A DNA stretch of 64,000 bases. Source: Blastopirellula marina. GTDB lineage: Bacteria; Planctomycetota; Planctomycetia; Pirellulales; Pirellulaceae. Made by a program: the position numbers and the translations under genes. Positions within the stretch are counted from its first letter, which is position 1, and every line of letters starts with the position of its first letter. The stretch spans positions 682,001 to 746,000 of the forward strand of contig NZ_PUHY01000015.1 of the NCBI RefSeq assembly GCF_002967765.1, given 5' to 3'. Below are positions 1 to 8,883 of the stretch, piece after piece. The notes under the pieces were generated by a model. It was not told where the DNA came from. It ran no database searches and was given only the letters and a program-made list of their open reading frames with translations.

Positions 1-1059
1 GGTGGCCGTGGCGTGGCATTCCAGGTATTGGAGACGCGAGGCATCGGCACCACTTCGATAGGCGCGACGCATCGCCCGCATCTGGCCCTCTTTGCGTGGC
101 GCCCACAAGCTCTTGCCACGTCCATCGGTGGCAACACCCAGGCCACGAACGACGGCCTGGATGGGATCGCCATCAGCGATCGCCCGATCGAGGGTTTTCA
201 TGACCAGAGCCACGTAACCTTCGCCCATCACCAGGCCATCAGCCTTGGAGTCGAACGGACGGCTGTCATCTTTGGTGAGGGTTTGCGCGTTGGAAAAAAG
301 AACCAGCGAGTCTGCTTTGCAGTCAGAAGCGCCCCCGACGATTACGGCATCAGCCCGGCCACGCTGCAGCGCGCGAGCACCCATCAGCATCGCATGAAGG
401 GAAGATGCACAGGCCGAATTCAACGCCAGCCACGATCCGTCGAGACCAAACGCCTTGGCAACGGTACCAGCGACCATGTTGCAGTTGAGATGCCGTGTTG
501 CTTGTGGACCGCTGGGAAGATTCTGCAGTAGATCGGCGATGATTTCTTGTTCGATCGCATGCCGTTCCGCAGGAGGGAGTTGATCGTAACCGGGCGTCTG
601 TTCCAGTAGGGCGATTGCTTCATCGAGATAGGTCTGAAACGTAATCTCGCCCAGTCGCGAACTGCCTTGCGCGTGACCAATAAAAACCGAAACGTTGCGG
701 TTTTTCAGGGCGAATGGGTCGTAGCCTGCGTGACGAAACGCGTCGGCGACCACTTCGGTCATCAAGAGATGCGTGTTATCGACCGAATCAACGAGCGCCT
801 TTGGAATCGGGCAGCGATCCCAATGGAATTGCCGATTCGCTAACAACGCTGCTTTGGTAGAGTAAGTCTTACCGCGCGTACCTTTCTCGGGATGATAATA
901 GATGTCGCGGTTCAGGCGATCAGCGGGCACTTCGCCGACCGCTGACTTTCCCTGAGAAATGAGCTGCCAATATTGGTCAAGGTTCTCGGCGCCTGGCAGT
1001 CGGCACGCCATACCTACAATCGCGACCGGGATATCGGTTCGATCGGTCTTCATCGACAT
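1..1059 (-). CDS. Type I beta-ketoacyl synthase (polyketide/PUFA-type), N-terminal part, cut by window edge
   Basis: The reading frame runs open from an ATG at 1059 to base 1, giving 353 residues; the rest lies outside the window. It starts with a classic ketosynthase opening, 'IVGMACRLPGAENLDQYW' at about residues 14-31. The nucleophile motif 'NSACASS' places the active Cys at 217, and 'ECHATAT' at 347-353 gives the first catalytic His at 349. Ketosynthases condense acyl and malonyl units. The start is supported by AGGA about 7 nt upstream of the ATG; a second in-frame ATG follows two codons later. The Cys-His-Ala-Thr form of the His motif differs from the commoner EAHGTGT and resembles that of PUFA/iterative type I synthases as I recall them, so a multidomain megasynthase is likely, but no downstream domain is visible. 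Confidence 0.9.
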   Translation of the reverse strand, partial: MSMKTDRTDIPVAIVGMACRLPGAENLDQYWQLISQGKSAVGEVPADRLNRDIYYHPEKGTRGKTYSTKAALLANRQFHWDRCPIPKALVDSVDNTHLLMTEVVADAFRHAGYDPFALKNRNVSVFIGHAQGSSRLGEITFQTYLDEAIALLEQTPGYDQLPPAERHAIEQEIIADLLQNLPSGPQATRHLNCNMVAGTVAKAFGLDGSWLALNSACASSLHAMLMGARALQRGRADAVIVGGASDCKADSLVLFSNAQTLTKDDSRPFDSKADGLVMGEGYVALVMKTLDRAIADGDPIQAVVRGLGVATDGRGKSLWAPRKEGQMRAMRRAYRSGADASRLQYLECHATAT

Positions 1060-1518
1060 TGTCGTATCCTGATGCCTGGCCGGCGTGCTTCCTTCGACGC
1101 GGCCAAACCACTGGTGATTTACGTCAACTCCATCTTGTGTAGGCCCGAGAACTAGCGGTCGAGCATGTCCTCAGGTATCCATGGTTGGTTAATGCGAATA
1201 CCCGCCTGCGCAAACTATGCAGACTGTACGGATAGAATGGTCTTTGTGGGTTATGTGGGTGGGGATAATTATTACAGCGGATCTATGATTACATAAGATA
1301 GGGAAAATGCAATGAATTGATGGGGCAAGAATTAAAAATTGTGCCCCTCCAGGGTGGTGCGTGTCAGTCTTGTGACCTCGCCAGGTTCAGAAGCTGTTAC
1401 GTTAGGGTTAAGAAGATCCCTCAAACAGATTGTGATCGGCGGAGAATTTCGCAAGCTCGATATCGACGCAGTCAGCTGAAGATCAGAACGCGGACCGCAC
1501 TGACAGAAAAAAGTGCGT
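1060..1518. other. Gene-free stretch upstream of the ketosynthase gene
   Basis: About 460 bases between the ketosynthase start and the end of the metallo-hydrolase gene. Short frames here have no recognisable protein character. There is an AT-rich pocket around 1265-1320 that could hold the promoter for the leftward ketosynthase gene, but I could not find a convincing -35/-10 pair. Confidence 0.4.
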
Positions 1519-2364
1519 CTAACGAGTGTTGTTTACCACCATGAACTCTCGCTTAGGATGTCGCTCAACCTTGCTGACGGGACAATCCTTGTCATGGTTC
1601 CACACGACCCAATAGCTGTGGTCCGCCGCGTACCCGAACAGTTCGGCTTTAACTTGTCGTGTCCGAGCGAGGTCGAGATCGTAAGACGTACACCACATTC
1701 GCCGAATGTGGGCCGACGTGGCCGCGATATCGCCGGGGAAGAGAAGCCCTTGATTCGCGGAGCGAATCAATACCGCTTGATGCCCACGTGTATGGCCACC
1801 CGTCTGTAGAACTTGAACGCCAGGCACAATCTCTTGCAGATGATCTACCAAACTCAGCTTTCCAGAGGCTTCCAAGGGTAGGAAGTCGTCTTCGACGTAC
1901 CCGCCAGACACGGTGATATCACCAGAAACCGCGTCGGCCCATTCCTGTCGATTAACATAGTAGGTAGCGTTCGGGAATGTCGGTCCGATTCCGCTAGGAA
2001 ACTTGCTGGTTGCTCCTCCACTATGGTCCCAGTGCAAATGGCTAAGGATCACCGTATCGATATCTTCCAGCTGCGTTCCTACACGTATTAGCTCTTCCCG
2101 TAAGGCCCAGCCCGGCATGAGGCCATGCGACTTTCGATCGAGTGGAGAGAGTTTGTCACCATGTCCGGTATCCACCAAGATGGTGTGCGTGCCATTTCGG
2201 GCAAGGACACACTGCATTGCCAAATGTACCCGGTTCTGTTCATCAACTGGTTGAGTCTTCTCCCAGATGCTCTTCGGGACGACGCCATAAAGTACGCCGC
2301 CATCGTGTAGAAATTCTCCTCCGGAGAGGATGTCGATCCGCCATTGTCCGATTTGCAGGTTCAT
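1519..2364 (-). CDS. Metallo-beta-lactamase-fold hydrolase (lactonase-like)
   Basis: 281 residues from the ATG at 2364; an in-frame TTG three codons upstream (2373) is possible but neither start has a good ribosome site. The zinc-binding signature 'SHLHWDH' gives H109, H111, D113 and H114. H191 in 'GGHTRGH', D212 in 'FPGD' and H257 in 'WNHD' complete the seven-ligand dinuclear metal site. No signal peptide is seen, so it is probably cytoplasmic. The fold and the short GGHTRGH segment are like those of N-acyl-homoserine lactonases and related esterases, but the substrate cannot be read from sequence. It is divergent from the RND exporter gene (159-base gap), which may share the promoter region. 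Glyoxalase II-like activity is an alternative. Confidence 0.85.
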   Translation of the reverse strand: MNLQIGQWRIDILSGGEFLHDGGVLYGVVPKSIWEKTQPVDEQNRVHLAMQCVLARNGTHTILVDTGHGDKLSPLDRKSHGLMPGWALREELIRVGTQLEDIDTVILSHLHWDHSGGATSKFPSGIGPTFPNATYYVNRQEWADAVSGDITVSGGYVEDDFLPLEASGKLSLVDHLQEIVPGVQVLQTGGHTRGHQAVLIRSANQGLLFPGDIAATSAHIRRMWCTSYDLDLARTRQVKAELFGYAADHSYWVVWNHDKDCPVSKVERHPKREFMVVNNTR

Positions 2365-2523
2365 GGGCAACAAAGGTATTCAGGGCTTCCTGGGAGAATT
2401 GGCTTTCTAATTCATCCTATTTCAAGCAGGATGCATGTGTTATGCTCTTTCCTCGAAAACCGTGAATGGTTCGGTCCGCGAGTTTTCTTCACCACTTGAT
2501 CAACGCACCTTGGTTTTTCGGCA

Positions 2524-4761
2524 ATGTCTCAATCTGCGTGGCAGGATCGATACGGTTGGTTCATCCTGGCTTTCTTTTTGACCATCACCCCGGTCGTTAT
2601 GTACGGCACGAAGGGTGCTTGGGACAGTATCAAGAATCGCGTCGAGGATTGGCTGCCGGAGTCATTCGACGAAACAAAGCGTCTGATTTGGTTTCACGAG
2701 CGATTCGGCACCGACGAATTGTTGATGATCAGTTGGAAAGGATGCACGCTCGACGATCCACGAGTGATGCGGTTCACGGAGGAGCTTCAACAGGAAGACT
2801 CTTCTGGGGATCAGCCAATTGTCTGGTTTCGTGAAGTTGTCACGGGACCAGAGGCATTGTCTTCGATGACGTCTGATCCGCTCGACTTGCCACGAGAGAT
2901 CGCACTCGATCGCCTCAAAGGTTGGCTGATTGGTCCCGAACTCGAGCAAACTTGTGTGATTGCGATTGTCTCGGAGCAGGGCGAATACGACCGCGCTGGT
3001 GCCGTGGCTTTTGCCTACGATACGGTGGATCGTGTCGAAGGGCTGAGTCGTGACGATCTGGTAGTGGCCGGAACAACACGGGACGGAGTAGCAATCGACA
3101 AGGCCAGTAAGAGTTCGCTCGATATGCTGAATCTCGGGTCGTTTGCGGTTTGCATCGTGATCATGGGAATTGGCTTTCGTAGCCTGCGAGCAACGTTAAT
3201 GGTATTTGTGCTCGCCATTTTCTGCGAACAACTGAGCATGGCCATTATGTATTACAGTGGCCAGCAAATGGATTCGGTATTGACGCTGGTCGCGAACTTG
3301 ACTTACGTGCTCAGTATTTCCTCCGGCGTCCACGTGGTGAACTACTACCGTGAATCGTTGGTGGAGCGTTCGCCGTATGAGTCGGTAGGCTGGGCACTTC
3401 GTTCGGCGTTCGTGCCTTGCTTGCTCTCAGCAGGAACGACGGCCGTGGGGATGATGTCGCTTGCGATCAGCAATATTCGACCGGTCGCAAACTTTGGTGT
3501 GTATGCGGCGGCATCCATTCTCGCAGCAGCCTTCGTGTTGTTGATCTGGTTACCTGCAGCGATGTACAAGTTCCCACTTAATCCACCTGCGTGGCATCAA
3601 GGAGTACAAAAAACATCTCGATTGCGACCGCTGTGGGAGTTTCTTTCCCACGCGATCTTCAAGTTGCGTTGGGGGATTCTGATCGGCTCGTTGGCTGTTA
3701 TTGGCGGATGTCTCGTTGGTGTGCAGAAGATCTCAACATCTGCGCAGCTGCATGACCTTTTTTGGAAGAACGCACCGATACTTCGCGATTACGATTGGCT
3801 GGAAGAGAACGTCGGACCATTGATTCCGATCGAAGTCGTTTTGCGCATCAAAGATCCGTCCGAGATTCAAACCGACGAACAGTTCCGTATTGTCGAGCAC
3901 GTCCAGCAATCGCTGGAAGAGGTTGATGATATCTCGGCGACGATGTCGGCCGCGACCTTCGCGCCTGTCATTCCCGACAAGGAATTGAAGGGATGGCGTG
4001 CGTCGATTCAGCGGGCCACCATTCGAAAGAAGCTAGAAAGTCAGCTTTCGAATTACGTTGCAATGAACTATCTGCGAATTGAGGACGGAGACGAATTGTG
4101 GCGGATTAGTGCCCGGGTGCGCGCCGCTGATCGCCTTCACTATGGCGAGTTGATGCAACGTATACGTCATGCCGTTGATGAAGCTCTCGCAGATCAACCA
4201 CAAGTCGAACCGATCTATTCTGGCTCTGTACCACTGATCTTTAAAGCACAAAGCGAAATGCTCAATGACTTGATCAAGAGCTTTGGTCTGGCCTTCGTTC
4301 TGATCGCCGGCATCATGATGATCTTGCTACGAAACGTGTTGACAGGCTTGTTCAGCATGGTCCCGAATATTCTGCCGACACTCTTGGCATTCGGCACGAT
4401 GGGGTTTCTCGGGGTTCAGGTCGAAATTGGCTCGCTACTGACGGCAAGTGCCGCCTTGGGAATCGCGGTAGATGATTCGCTACACTTCATCAGCTGGTTT
4501 CGAAAAGGATTGGCCGCCGGGAAAACCTGTCAAGAGGCAACTCGTTTGGCCTACGAACACTGCGGGTTGGCGATGACGCAAACGTCGTTGATTTGTAGTC
4601 TCGGCCTGTTGGTATTTTCGCTAAGTCCTTTCACGCCCATCTCGCGTTTTGCCTGGCTGATGTTCGGTTTACTAATGATCGCTTTACTTTGCGACCTGCT
4701 GATTCTGCCAGCCATCTTGTATTGCTTCACAAAAGAAAAGCCCAAGACGGCCTCCGAGTGA
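2524..4761 (+). CDS. RND superfamily exporter, MMPL/HpnN-like
   Basis: 745 residues with the duplicated RND architecture. The first helix is at about 11-28, followed by a periplasmic loop to about 205. A block of helices covers about 205-350, a second large loop about 400-575, and a second helical block about 580-735. The signature 'AVDDSLHFISWF' (about 648-660) is the proton-relay/sterol-sensing-like motif of the second half. The first half has 'SGVHVVNYY' (about 267-275) at the equivalent place and lacks the paired acidic residues, an asymmetry worth noting. The length is short compared with AcrB-type pumps (about 1000) and fits MMPL/hopanoid-type lipid exporters. No adaptor gene is adjacent. 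Proximity to the ketosynthase suggests, but does not prove, export of a lipid or polyketide. Confidence 0.85.
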   Translation: MSQSAWQDRYGWFILAFFLTITPVVMYGTKGAWDSIKNRVEDWLPESFDETKRLIWFHERFGTDELLMISWKGCTLDDPRVMRFTEELQQEDSSGDQPIVWFREVVTGPEALSSMTSDPLDLPREIALDRLKGWLIGPELEQTCVIAIVSEQGEYDRAGAVAFAYDTVDRVEGLSRDDLVVAGTTRDGVAIDKASKSSLDMLNLGSFAVCIVIMGIGFRSLRATLMVFVLAIFCEQLSMAIMYYSGQQMDSVLTLVANLTYVLSISSGVHVVNYYRESLVERSPYESVGWALRSAFVPCLLSAGTTAVGMMSLAISNIRPVANFGVYAAASILAAAFVLLIWLPAAMYKFPLNPPAWHQGVQKTSRLRPLWEFLSHAIFKLRWGILIGSLAVIGGCLVGVQKISTSAQLHDLFWKNAPILRDYDWLEENVGPLIPIEVVLRIKDPSEIQTDEQFRIVEHVQQSLEEVDDISATMSAATFAPVIPDKELKGWRASIQRATIRKKLESQLSNYVAMNYLRIEDGDELWRISARVRAADRLHYGELMQRIRHAVDEALADQPQVEPIYSGSVPLIFKAQSEMLNDLIKSFGLAFVLIAGIMMILLRNVLTGLFSMVPNILPTLLAFGTMGFLGVQVEIGSLLTASAALGIAVDDSLHFISWFRKGLAAGKTCQEATRLAYEHCGLAMTQTSLICSLGLLVFSLSPFTPISRFAWLMFGLLMIALLCDLLILPAILYCFTKEKPKTASE

Positions 4762-4790
4762 TTCGGCGGCGGCCTTGGGCCGAAGCTTGT
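4762..4790. terminator. Putative bidirectional terminator hairpin
   Basis: Directly after the exporter stop codon, TTCGGC (4762-4767) is complementary to GCCGAA (4779-4784) around an 11-base G/C-rich loop, followed by GCTTGTTT. It lies in the 53-base gap between two convergent genes, where a shared terminator is expected. The stem is only 6 bp and the T tract is weak. Confidence 0.4.
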
Positions 4791-4814
4791 TTAAGCGACT
4801 TTGGTGGTCGAGCT

Positions 4815-5909
4815 TTAAAGCGTGCCGTCACCTCCTGAGGTAGCAACATATAGGCTCTTGGCCATCTCGAACAACTTGTTGTAGGTGCTCTCGTTGCCCG
4901 GTTCTGGGGGGGCGAATTCAACGCCGTTGCGAACCATATAAGAAAGCAGTGCCGTTAAGTTCTTTCCGTCAACGGCCGGATTGTAGCTATTCATGATCAA
5001 TGCGCCGTCTGCCTTGCCGACTTGTTTCAAACGACGTGCCGCGTGCGAAAGACTTTGCAAATGAGCTTCCGATTCGCGGTAGACGTAATAATCTTGGACC
5101 CCTTTGCGGGCCATCTCTTGTCCGTCAACTTCGGCGAAAAACTTGTTCGCTAACGCCAGAATTGAATTTTCCAGATTGGCGGTCAATTCGTTACTGATTT
5201 CCGTCTGCTGCGAGGCCGCTTGACGAATGGCCGTTAGGTTCGCTTCGATCTCTTCTCGTTCGCTCTTAAAGCGTTCGTCTCGAAGCAGCTGCGGCCACCA
5301 CTGGAAAGTGCTTAGCTGACCTGTATCGGCACGGAACGTTCCCGTTTCACCACGGACATTGGTGAGTTTCAAGTTGATATTGGCCAGATCATCTTGTGAT
5401 AGTTGCAGTCGCGACATCAAGTCGGCGATTTCATAGTCGTCATTGAGATAGGCGAACGAGAGAACACTTGACCGAAGGGCTTCCTTCATTGTGTTTAGGG
5501 CGTTGCCGTTGGTGATACCTTCGCCGGTCAGATCCGGGTGGTCGACCAATCGACGGAGGGCACGTGCTTTTTGTTTGTCCGCTTCGTCGAGGTGGTCTTT
5601 CAATACTTTGGCGTCACGCAACTCACGACGCTTGAAGTAAATGTCGACCGTTTTCAGAGCGTTATCGAGTTCCTTGTCGTAGGCCTCCGCAGCGATCGCC
5701 CGAGCTGTCTGGTAGTCGACAGCCGCTTCCCCTTGGGCACGAATCAACTCGGCCTGACCGAATACCAAACCAACTTCCATGTGCGGTGACAGCGAGTAAA
5801 CAAACGGTCGTTGATTGTCGTCATTAATGACCACTTGCGCTACCGCTAGTTGCAGCGGACATGCCGCTACTCCTAGAACGAGGCAACACCGAATCAGTCG
5901 ACGGATCAT
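4815..5909 (-). CDS. Secreted helical protein of unknown function in a kinase operon
   Basis: 364 residues. A typical signal peptide (basic start, hydrophobic 'LVLGVAACPLQLAVAQ') ends near residue 25. The mature part is predominantly predicted helical, rich in Glu, Asp, Lys, Ala and Leu, without CxxC or transmembrane segments; short stretches at about 85-120 and 205-250 could form coiled coils. I recognise no family. The ATG at 5909 has AGGGG 8 nt upstream. It is the last gene of a three-gene leftward set (kinase, FHA/pseudo-protease, this gene) with a 26-base gap to the preceding stop, so it is probably co-transcribed. As an exported product it could be the periplasmic element sensed or handled by that system; this is inference only. 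Confidence 0.75.
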   Translation of the reverse strand: MIRRLIRCCLVLGVAACPLQLAVAQVVINDDNQRPFVYSLSPHMEVGLVFGQAELIRAQGEAAVDYQTARAIAAEAYDKELDNALKTVDIYFKRRELRDAKVLKDHLDEADKQKARALRRLVDHPDLTGEGITNGNALNTMKEALRSSVLSFAYLNDDYEIADLMSRLQLSQDDLANINLKLTNVRGETGTFRADTGQLSTFQWWPQLLRDERFKSEREEIEANLTAIRQAASQQTEISNELTANLENSILALANKFFAEVDGQEMARKGVQDYYVYRESEAHLQSLSHAARRLKQVGKADGALIMNSYNPAVDGKNLTALLSYMVRNGVEFAPPEPGNESTYNKLFEMAKSLYVATSGGDGTL

Positions 5910-5935
5910 GTTTCTTTCCCCTGCAATAGCACAAG

Positions 5936-7309
5936 TTAGTTGTTGGTGAATTGGCTGACAAACGGCATCACATCAATCACCACCGTGGCATCGAACGTCT
6001 GACCCGTTGGCGGCGTGCCTAAGGTGAGTTCGGGCGTAGGGCGTGAATAGAGTGCGACGAGTTCGAATTGTGAATTCAGCAGCGGAGATCCATTCCAGTT
6101 CGTTTCCAGGTGAAGATTAGTTTGATCGGCTGAATCGAAGCCAGCGATGACCAAGCGAGCGTTTGCAAGATCTCCCGCGACACCGCTGGTGTTGCGAACA
6201 CGCGTGGTTGTTTCAGTGATCGGCAAGGGATTGTTAGGAGGATAGAACGGCGCGAGACGGTCGTAACCGTGGCCAAGCAAGGTCAATCGCTCTTTCGGTG
6301 TCAGCGAGGCCGTTTTGGCAATTGGCAGCCAATACGGCAACGACTCTTGAACTTGGATGGCCGCAACGTCGTAATGGCTTGGTTTCTCGGCAATGATCAT
6401 ATAATTGCGATATGCATCTTCGAGAGTCTGAGTCAGTTCGTCGGAGAGCTGATCCATGTTGGTCGATTCGATCTTGGCGTAGATCTGATCGAACTTCGCT
6501 TTGGCTTGTTCAGCCTCTTCAAATGAGGCGACATAAGTAGGGTGAGGCGTAAACTTGGTGATCGTAAGTTGTTTGTCTCCAAGTAAGATCACTTGCGGAA
6601 ACTTCTCACTCAGTAGTTTCGACACCATTTTCACCGTACTGGAAGTCAAAATGGTATGCGGCCCAATTGCGACGCCAGTTCCAATCCGAAAGATCTGCGA
6701 CTTATCGGCGTTGGCCACGGCAATCACGTAAATGGCATCTTCCCGTTTACCCGTCGGCGTCACGGTCTGAGATACTGGATTACTCTGGGATGGATCTATT
6801 TTGACGGTGTTGGCTGCCGTACTGCCATCGTCCTGGTTTTCGATGCTTGTCGAATCAGTATCTGTTATCGTTGGATCGGAATTGCCACCCCATAACACAA
6901 TGACGAGCACGACCAACAGCACGAGAACCGCTGCGGCTACGCTACTCCCAATCAGCAAATGGAGCGGAAACGAGAGTTCTTCTTCCGTGTTTTGCGGGGA
7001 AGGCTCAGGGGGTGGAGTTGGACGTTTGGGAGGCGCCGCAGGCGTACTAAGCTGCGAAGGCATCGGCATCGTGACACTCTTGCCAAGTGTGACGAGGGCA
7101 TCGGGATGGATCTGCTTGCGTTTGAAGATCCGCTCGCCGTTGACGAACGTCCCGTTGGTGGATTGAAGGTCTTCGATGAAGACTCGCCCTTCATCAAATT
7201 CCAGACGGCAATGCTCGCCAGATACCGTGGGCTGATCTACCACGATGTCGCACGTGTCGCGAGCGCCGACAATCCAGACCTTCTTCGATGCCATTCCCCC
7301 TAAACCCAT
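5936..7309 (-). CDS. Membrane-anchored FHA protein with degenerate trypsin-like domain
   Basis: 457 residues. An N-terminal FHA phosphothreonine-binding domain (about 8-80) carries 'VSGEHCRLEF' and 'LQSTNGTFVNGERI'. A Pro-rich linker (85-105) leads to one transmembrane helix (about 115-140), then an acidic/Ser-Thr-rich stretch and an S1-protease-like fold (about 190-425). The protease landmarks are present but altered. 'ILTSSTVK' has Thr225 where VLTAAH has the catalytic His. Asp314 is kept in 'HYDVAAIQV'. 'NWNGSPLL' has Asn406 where GNSGGPLL has the catalytic Ser. It is therefore probably a non-enzymatic pseudo-protease with a cytoplasmic phospho-reader and an external binding domain. The ATG at 7309 overlaps the end of the kinase gene by 10 bases, implying translational coupling; an alternative ATG is at 7294. 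Confidence 0.85.
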   Translation of the reverse strand: MGLGGMASKKVWIVGARDTCDIVVDQPTVSGEHCRLEFDEGRVFIEDLQSTNGTFVNGERIFKRKQIHPDALVTLGKSVTMPMPSQLSTPAAPPKRPTPPPEPSPQNTEEELSFPLHLLIGSSVAAAVLVLLVVLVIVLWGGNSDPTITDTDSTSIENQDDGSTAANTVKIDPSQSNPVSQTVTPTGKREDAIYVIAVANADKSQIFRIGTGVAIGPHTILTSSTVKMVSKLLSEKFPQVILLGDKQLTITKFTPHPTYVASFEEAEQAKAKFDQIYAKIESTNMDQLSDELTQTLEDAYRNYMIIAEKPSHYDVAAIQVQESLPYWLPIAKTASLTPKERLTLLGHGYDRLAPFYPPNNPLPITETTTRVRNTSGVAGDLANARLVIAGFDSADQTNLHLETNWNGSPLLNSQFELVALYSRPTPELTLGTPPTGQTFDATVVIDVMPFVSQFTNN

Positions 7310-8883
7310 CCTTCCTTTTTCATGACAACACGCAGCGCATTCTGCATCTCACGAGCATTCGGATAGCGCTCGCAGCATTCTGAGCGGAGAGCTGTATCCA
7401 GAACTTCCCCCAGGCCTGCATGAAATCCGGGATAACGCTTGCGCATAGATTGTATTTCACCGTGGAGAACTAATGCTAACGAATCACTCCCCTTTTCGTC
7501 TCCCCGAGGAAATCGCCCCGTGATGATGCGATAGAAACTTGCTGCCAGGCTGAAGACGTCGCTGGCAGGATTCACATACTTGTAATCGGTGAGTTGCTCG
7601 CGCGGCATGTAGGGAAGGCTACCCGTGTAGGCGCCCGTTACCGTCATTCCAGAAAAGCCGGCTTGCTCGAACGCTTTGTTGAGTCCGAAGTCCGAGATCT
7701 TCGGAATCCAGCGTTTCTCTTTCCTCGTCGCCAATAGGTTCGAGGGCTTAATGTCTCGGTGGACCATCCCTTTTTCATGAGCATAGGCGAGGCCATCAAG
7801 CAACAGATATAGCGAGACGGCAACGTGCTTGGCTTGCAGCGAGTTCTTTTTTGAACGGAACAAGCGAGCCAGCGAGCCTCCATCACAGTATTCGGTGACA
7901 AAGTAGAACTCGTTGCCTAAACCCCCGGCACCGTAAAGTTGGACGACGTTTCGATGTCGGAGACGAGCGTTGACTTCCATCCCTTTCAGGAATTCTCCGC
8001 GAGCATCGTGAGCCACATTAACCCGGGAAGCGAGTAGCTTAACGGCCACAGGGTTTCCGTCGATCGTTCGTTTCGCGAGAAACGTTTCGCCCAGTCCACC
8101 TGTGCCGAGGGACTGTTCGAATTCGAATCCGTCCAGAATCGGAAATTCACCAGGCTGACGTTTAGGTGGCGTGTAAGGAGCTGGTTCATGCTGACCGACG
8201 TTGCTGCCAAAGGCACCCTTAGATGTATTAGCACCTTCGACCATCGTTGCCCGGCCAGCGATCTGTGCGATTTCGTCCATGCGATCCGCCGGCTCGCTAA
8301 TGGTACGGCGACCTACGTCACTGGCTACGCTTGGCGGAATCTCAACGATCGTTTGCCGACCGACATTACCGGGAGGAGTCGGCGGAAGCTCGTTAATCGT
8401 TTGCCGGCCCACTTGCGAATTGGCGTTGGGGACCGGTAGTTCGGTGATTGTTCGACGAATGTCGTTTCCTGCGTCAGATTCTTCTTCGCGTTCGTCATAG
8501 CGGCCAAAGTCGTAGGTCGCGGAGATGTCTTTCTTTTCTTCGACGAAGATTTGAAAGACGGTCTTGCCGGCGGTGATAACATCGCCATTGGTCAAGTCGA
8601 CGGTTGGACCACCAGCCTTGGCCTCTTCTTCAGAGGCAGCGAACGTGGAACGCCCACCGTGCTTCGTACCATTGACGAACGTTCCGTTCCGGCTACCCAA
8701 GTCTTTGAGGCGAGAGAGGGGCGGATTGACTTCCAGCATGAAATGATGGCGAGAAACGAACGGGTCTTCCTGAATGGAAGCATGGCAGTGCTGCTCGTCC
8801 CTACCAAACAGGAAGATGTCGTGGTCTGCAAACGAAAAGACCCGTCCTTGCATGGGGCCTTTCTTAACTTCGATCCGAATCAA
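7300..8883 (-). CDS. FHA-domain serine/threonine protein kinase
   Basis: 527 residues, cytoplasmic, no membrane helix. The FHA domain at about 1-115 has 'FVSRHHFMLEV' and 'LGSRNGTFVNG'. A linker of about 140 residues carries five repeats of the form GR-x-T-[IM]-x-E. The Hanks-type kinase covers about 250-525: glycine loop 'GTGGLGETF' (260-268), VAVK with Lys282, 'VHRDIKPSN' with Asp377, DFG at 398-400, and a 'MPREQ' variant of the APE segment. The start is TTG at 8883, chosen because GGAG sits 7 nt upstream and the next ATG would cut into the first FHA strand. It is first in a leftward operon with a membrane FHA/pseudo-protease and a secreted protein, so it probably phosphorylates its own linker and recruits FHA partners. 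Confidence 0.93.
   Translation of the reverse strand: MIRIEVKKGPMQGRVFSFADHDIFLFGRDEQHCHASIQEDPFVSRHHFMLEVNPPLSRLKDLGSRNGTFVNGTKHGGRSTFAASEEEAKAGGPTVDLTNGDVITAGKTVFQIFVEEKKDISATYDFGRYDEREEESDAGNDIRRTITELPVPNANSQVGRQTINELPPTPPGNVGRQTIVEIPPSVASDVGRRTISEPADRMDEIAQIAGRATMVEGANTSKGAFGSNVGQHEPAPYTPPKRQPGEFPILDGFEFEQSLGTGGLGETFLAKRTIDGNPVAVKLLASRVNVAHDARGEFLKGMEVNARLRHRNVVQLYGAGGLGNEFYFVTEYCDGGSLARLFRSKKNSLQAKHVAVSLYLLLDGLAYAHEKGMVHRDIKPSNLLATRKEKRWIPKISDFGLNKAFEQAGFSGMTVTGAYTGSLPYMPREQLTDYKYVNPASDVFSLAASFYRIITGRFPRGDEKGSDSLALVLHGEIQSMRKRYPGFHAGLGEVLDTALRSECCERYPNAREMQNALRVVMKKEGWV
8236..8457 (-). repeat. Five-fold phospho-acceptor-like Thr repeat in the kinase linker
   Basis: Within the kinase, residues 143-216 repeat a short motif: RRTITE, GRQTINE, GRQTIVE, GRRTISE and GRATMVE, with threonines at 145, 162, 178, 194 and 213, spaced 16-19 residues. 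Arg sits at -2 (or -1/-2), Ile or Met at +1, and Glu always at +3. FHA domains read phosphothreonine plus the +3 residue, so these look like tandem autophosphorylation/FHA docking sites. Linker residues between them are Pro/Asn-rich and variable, so the conservation of the motif itself is notable. Confidence 0.8.

Noticed and set aside
13-531. 172-residue plus-strand frame
   Set aside because: Antisense to the ketosynthase, which has conserved active-site motifs.
8236-8457. Tandem DNA repeat/CRISPR-like array
   Set aside because: The repetition is at protein level (GR-x-T-I-x-E) and not in conserved DNA; it is inside a kinase gene.
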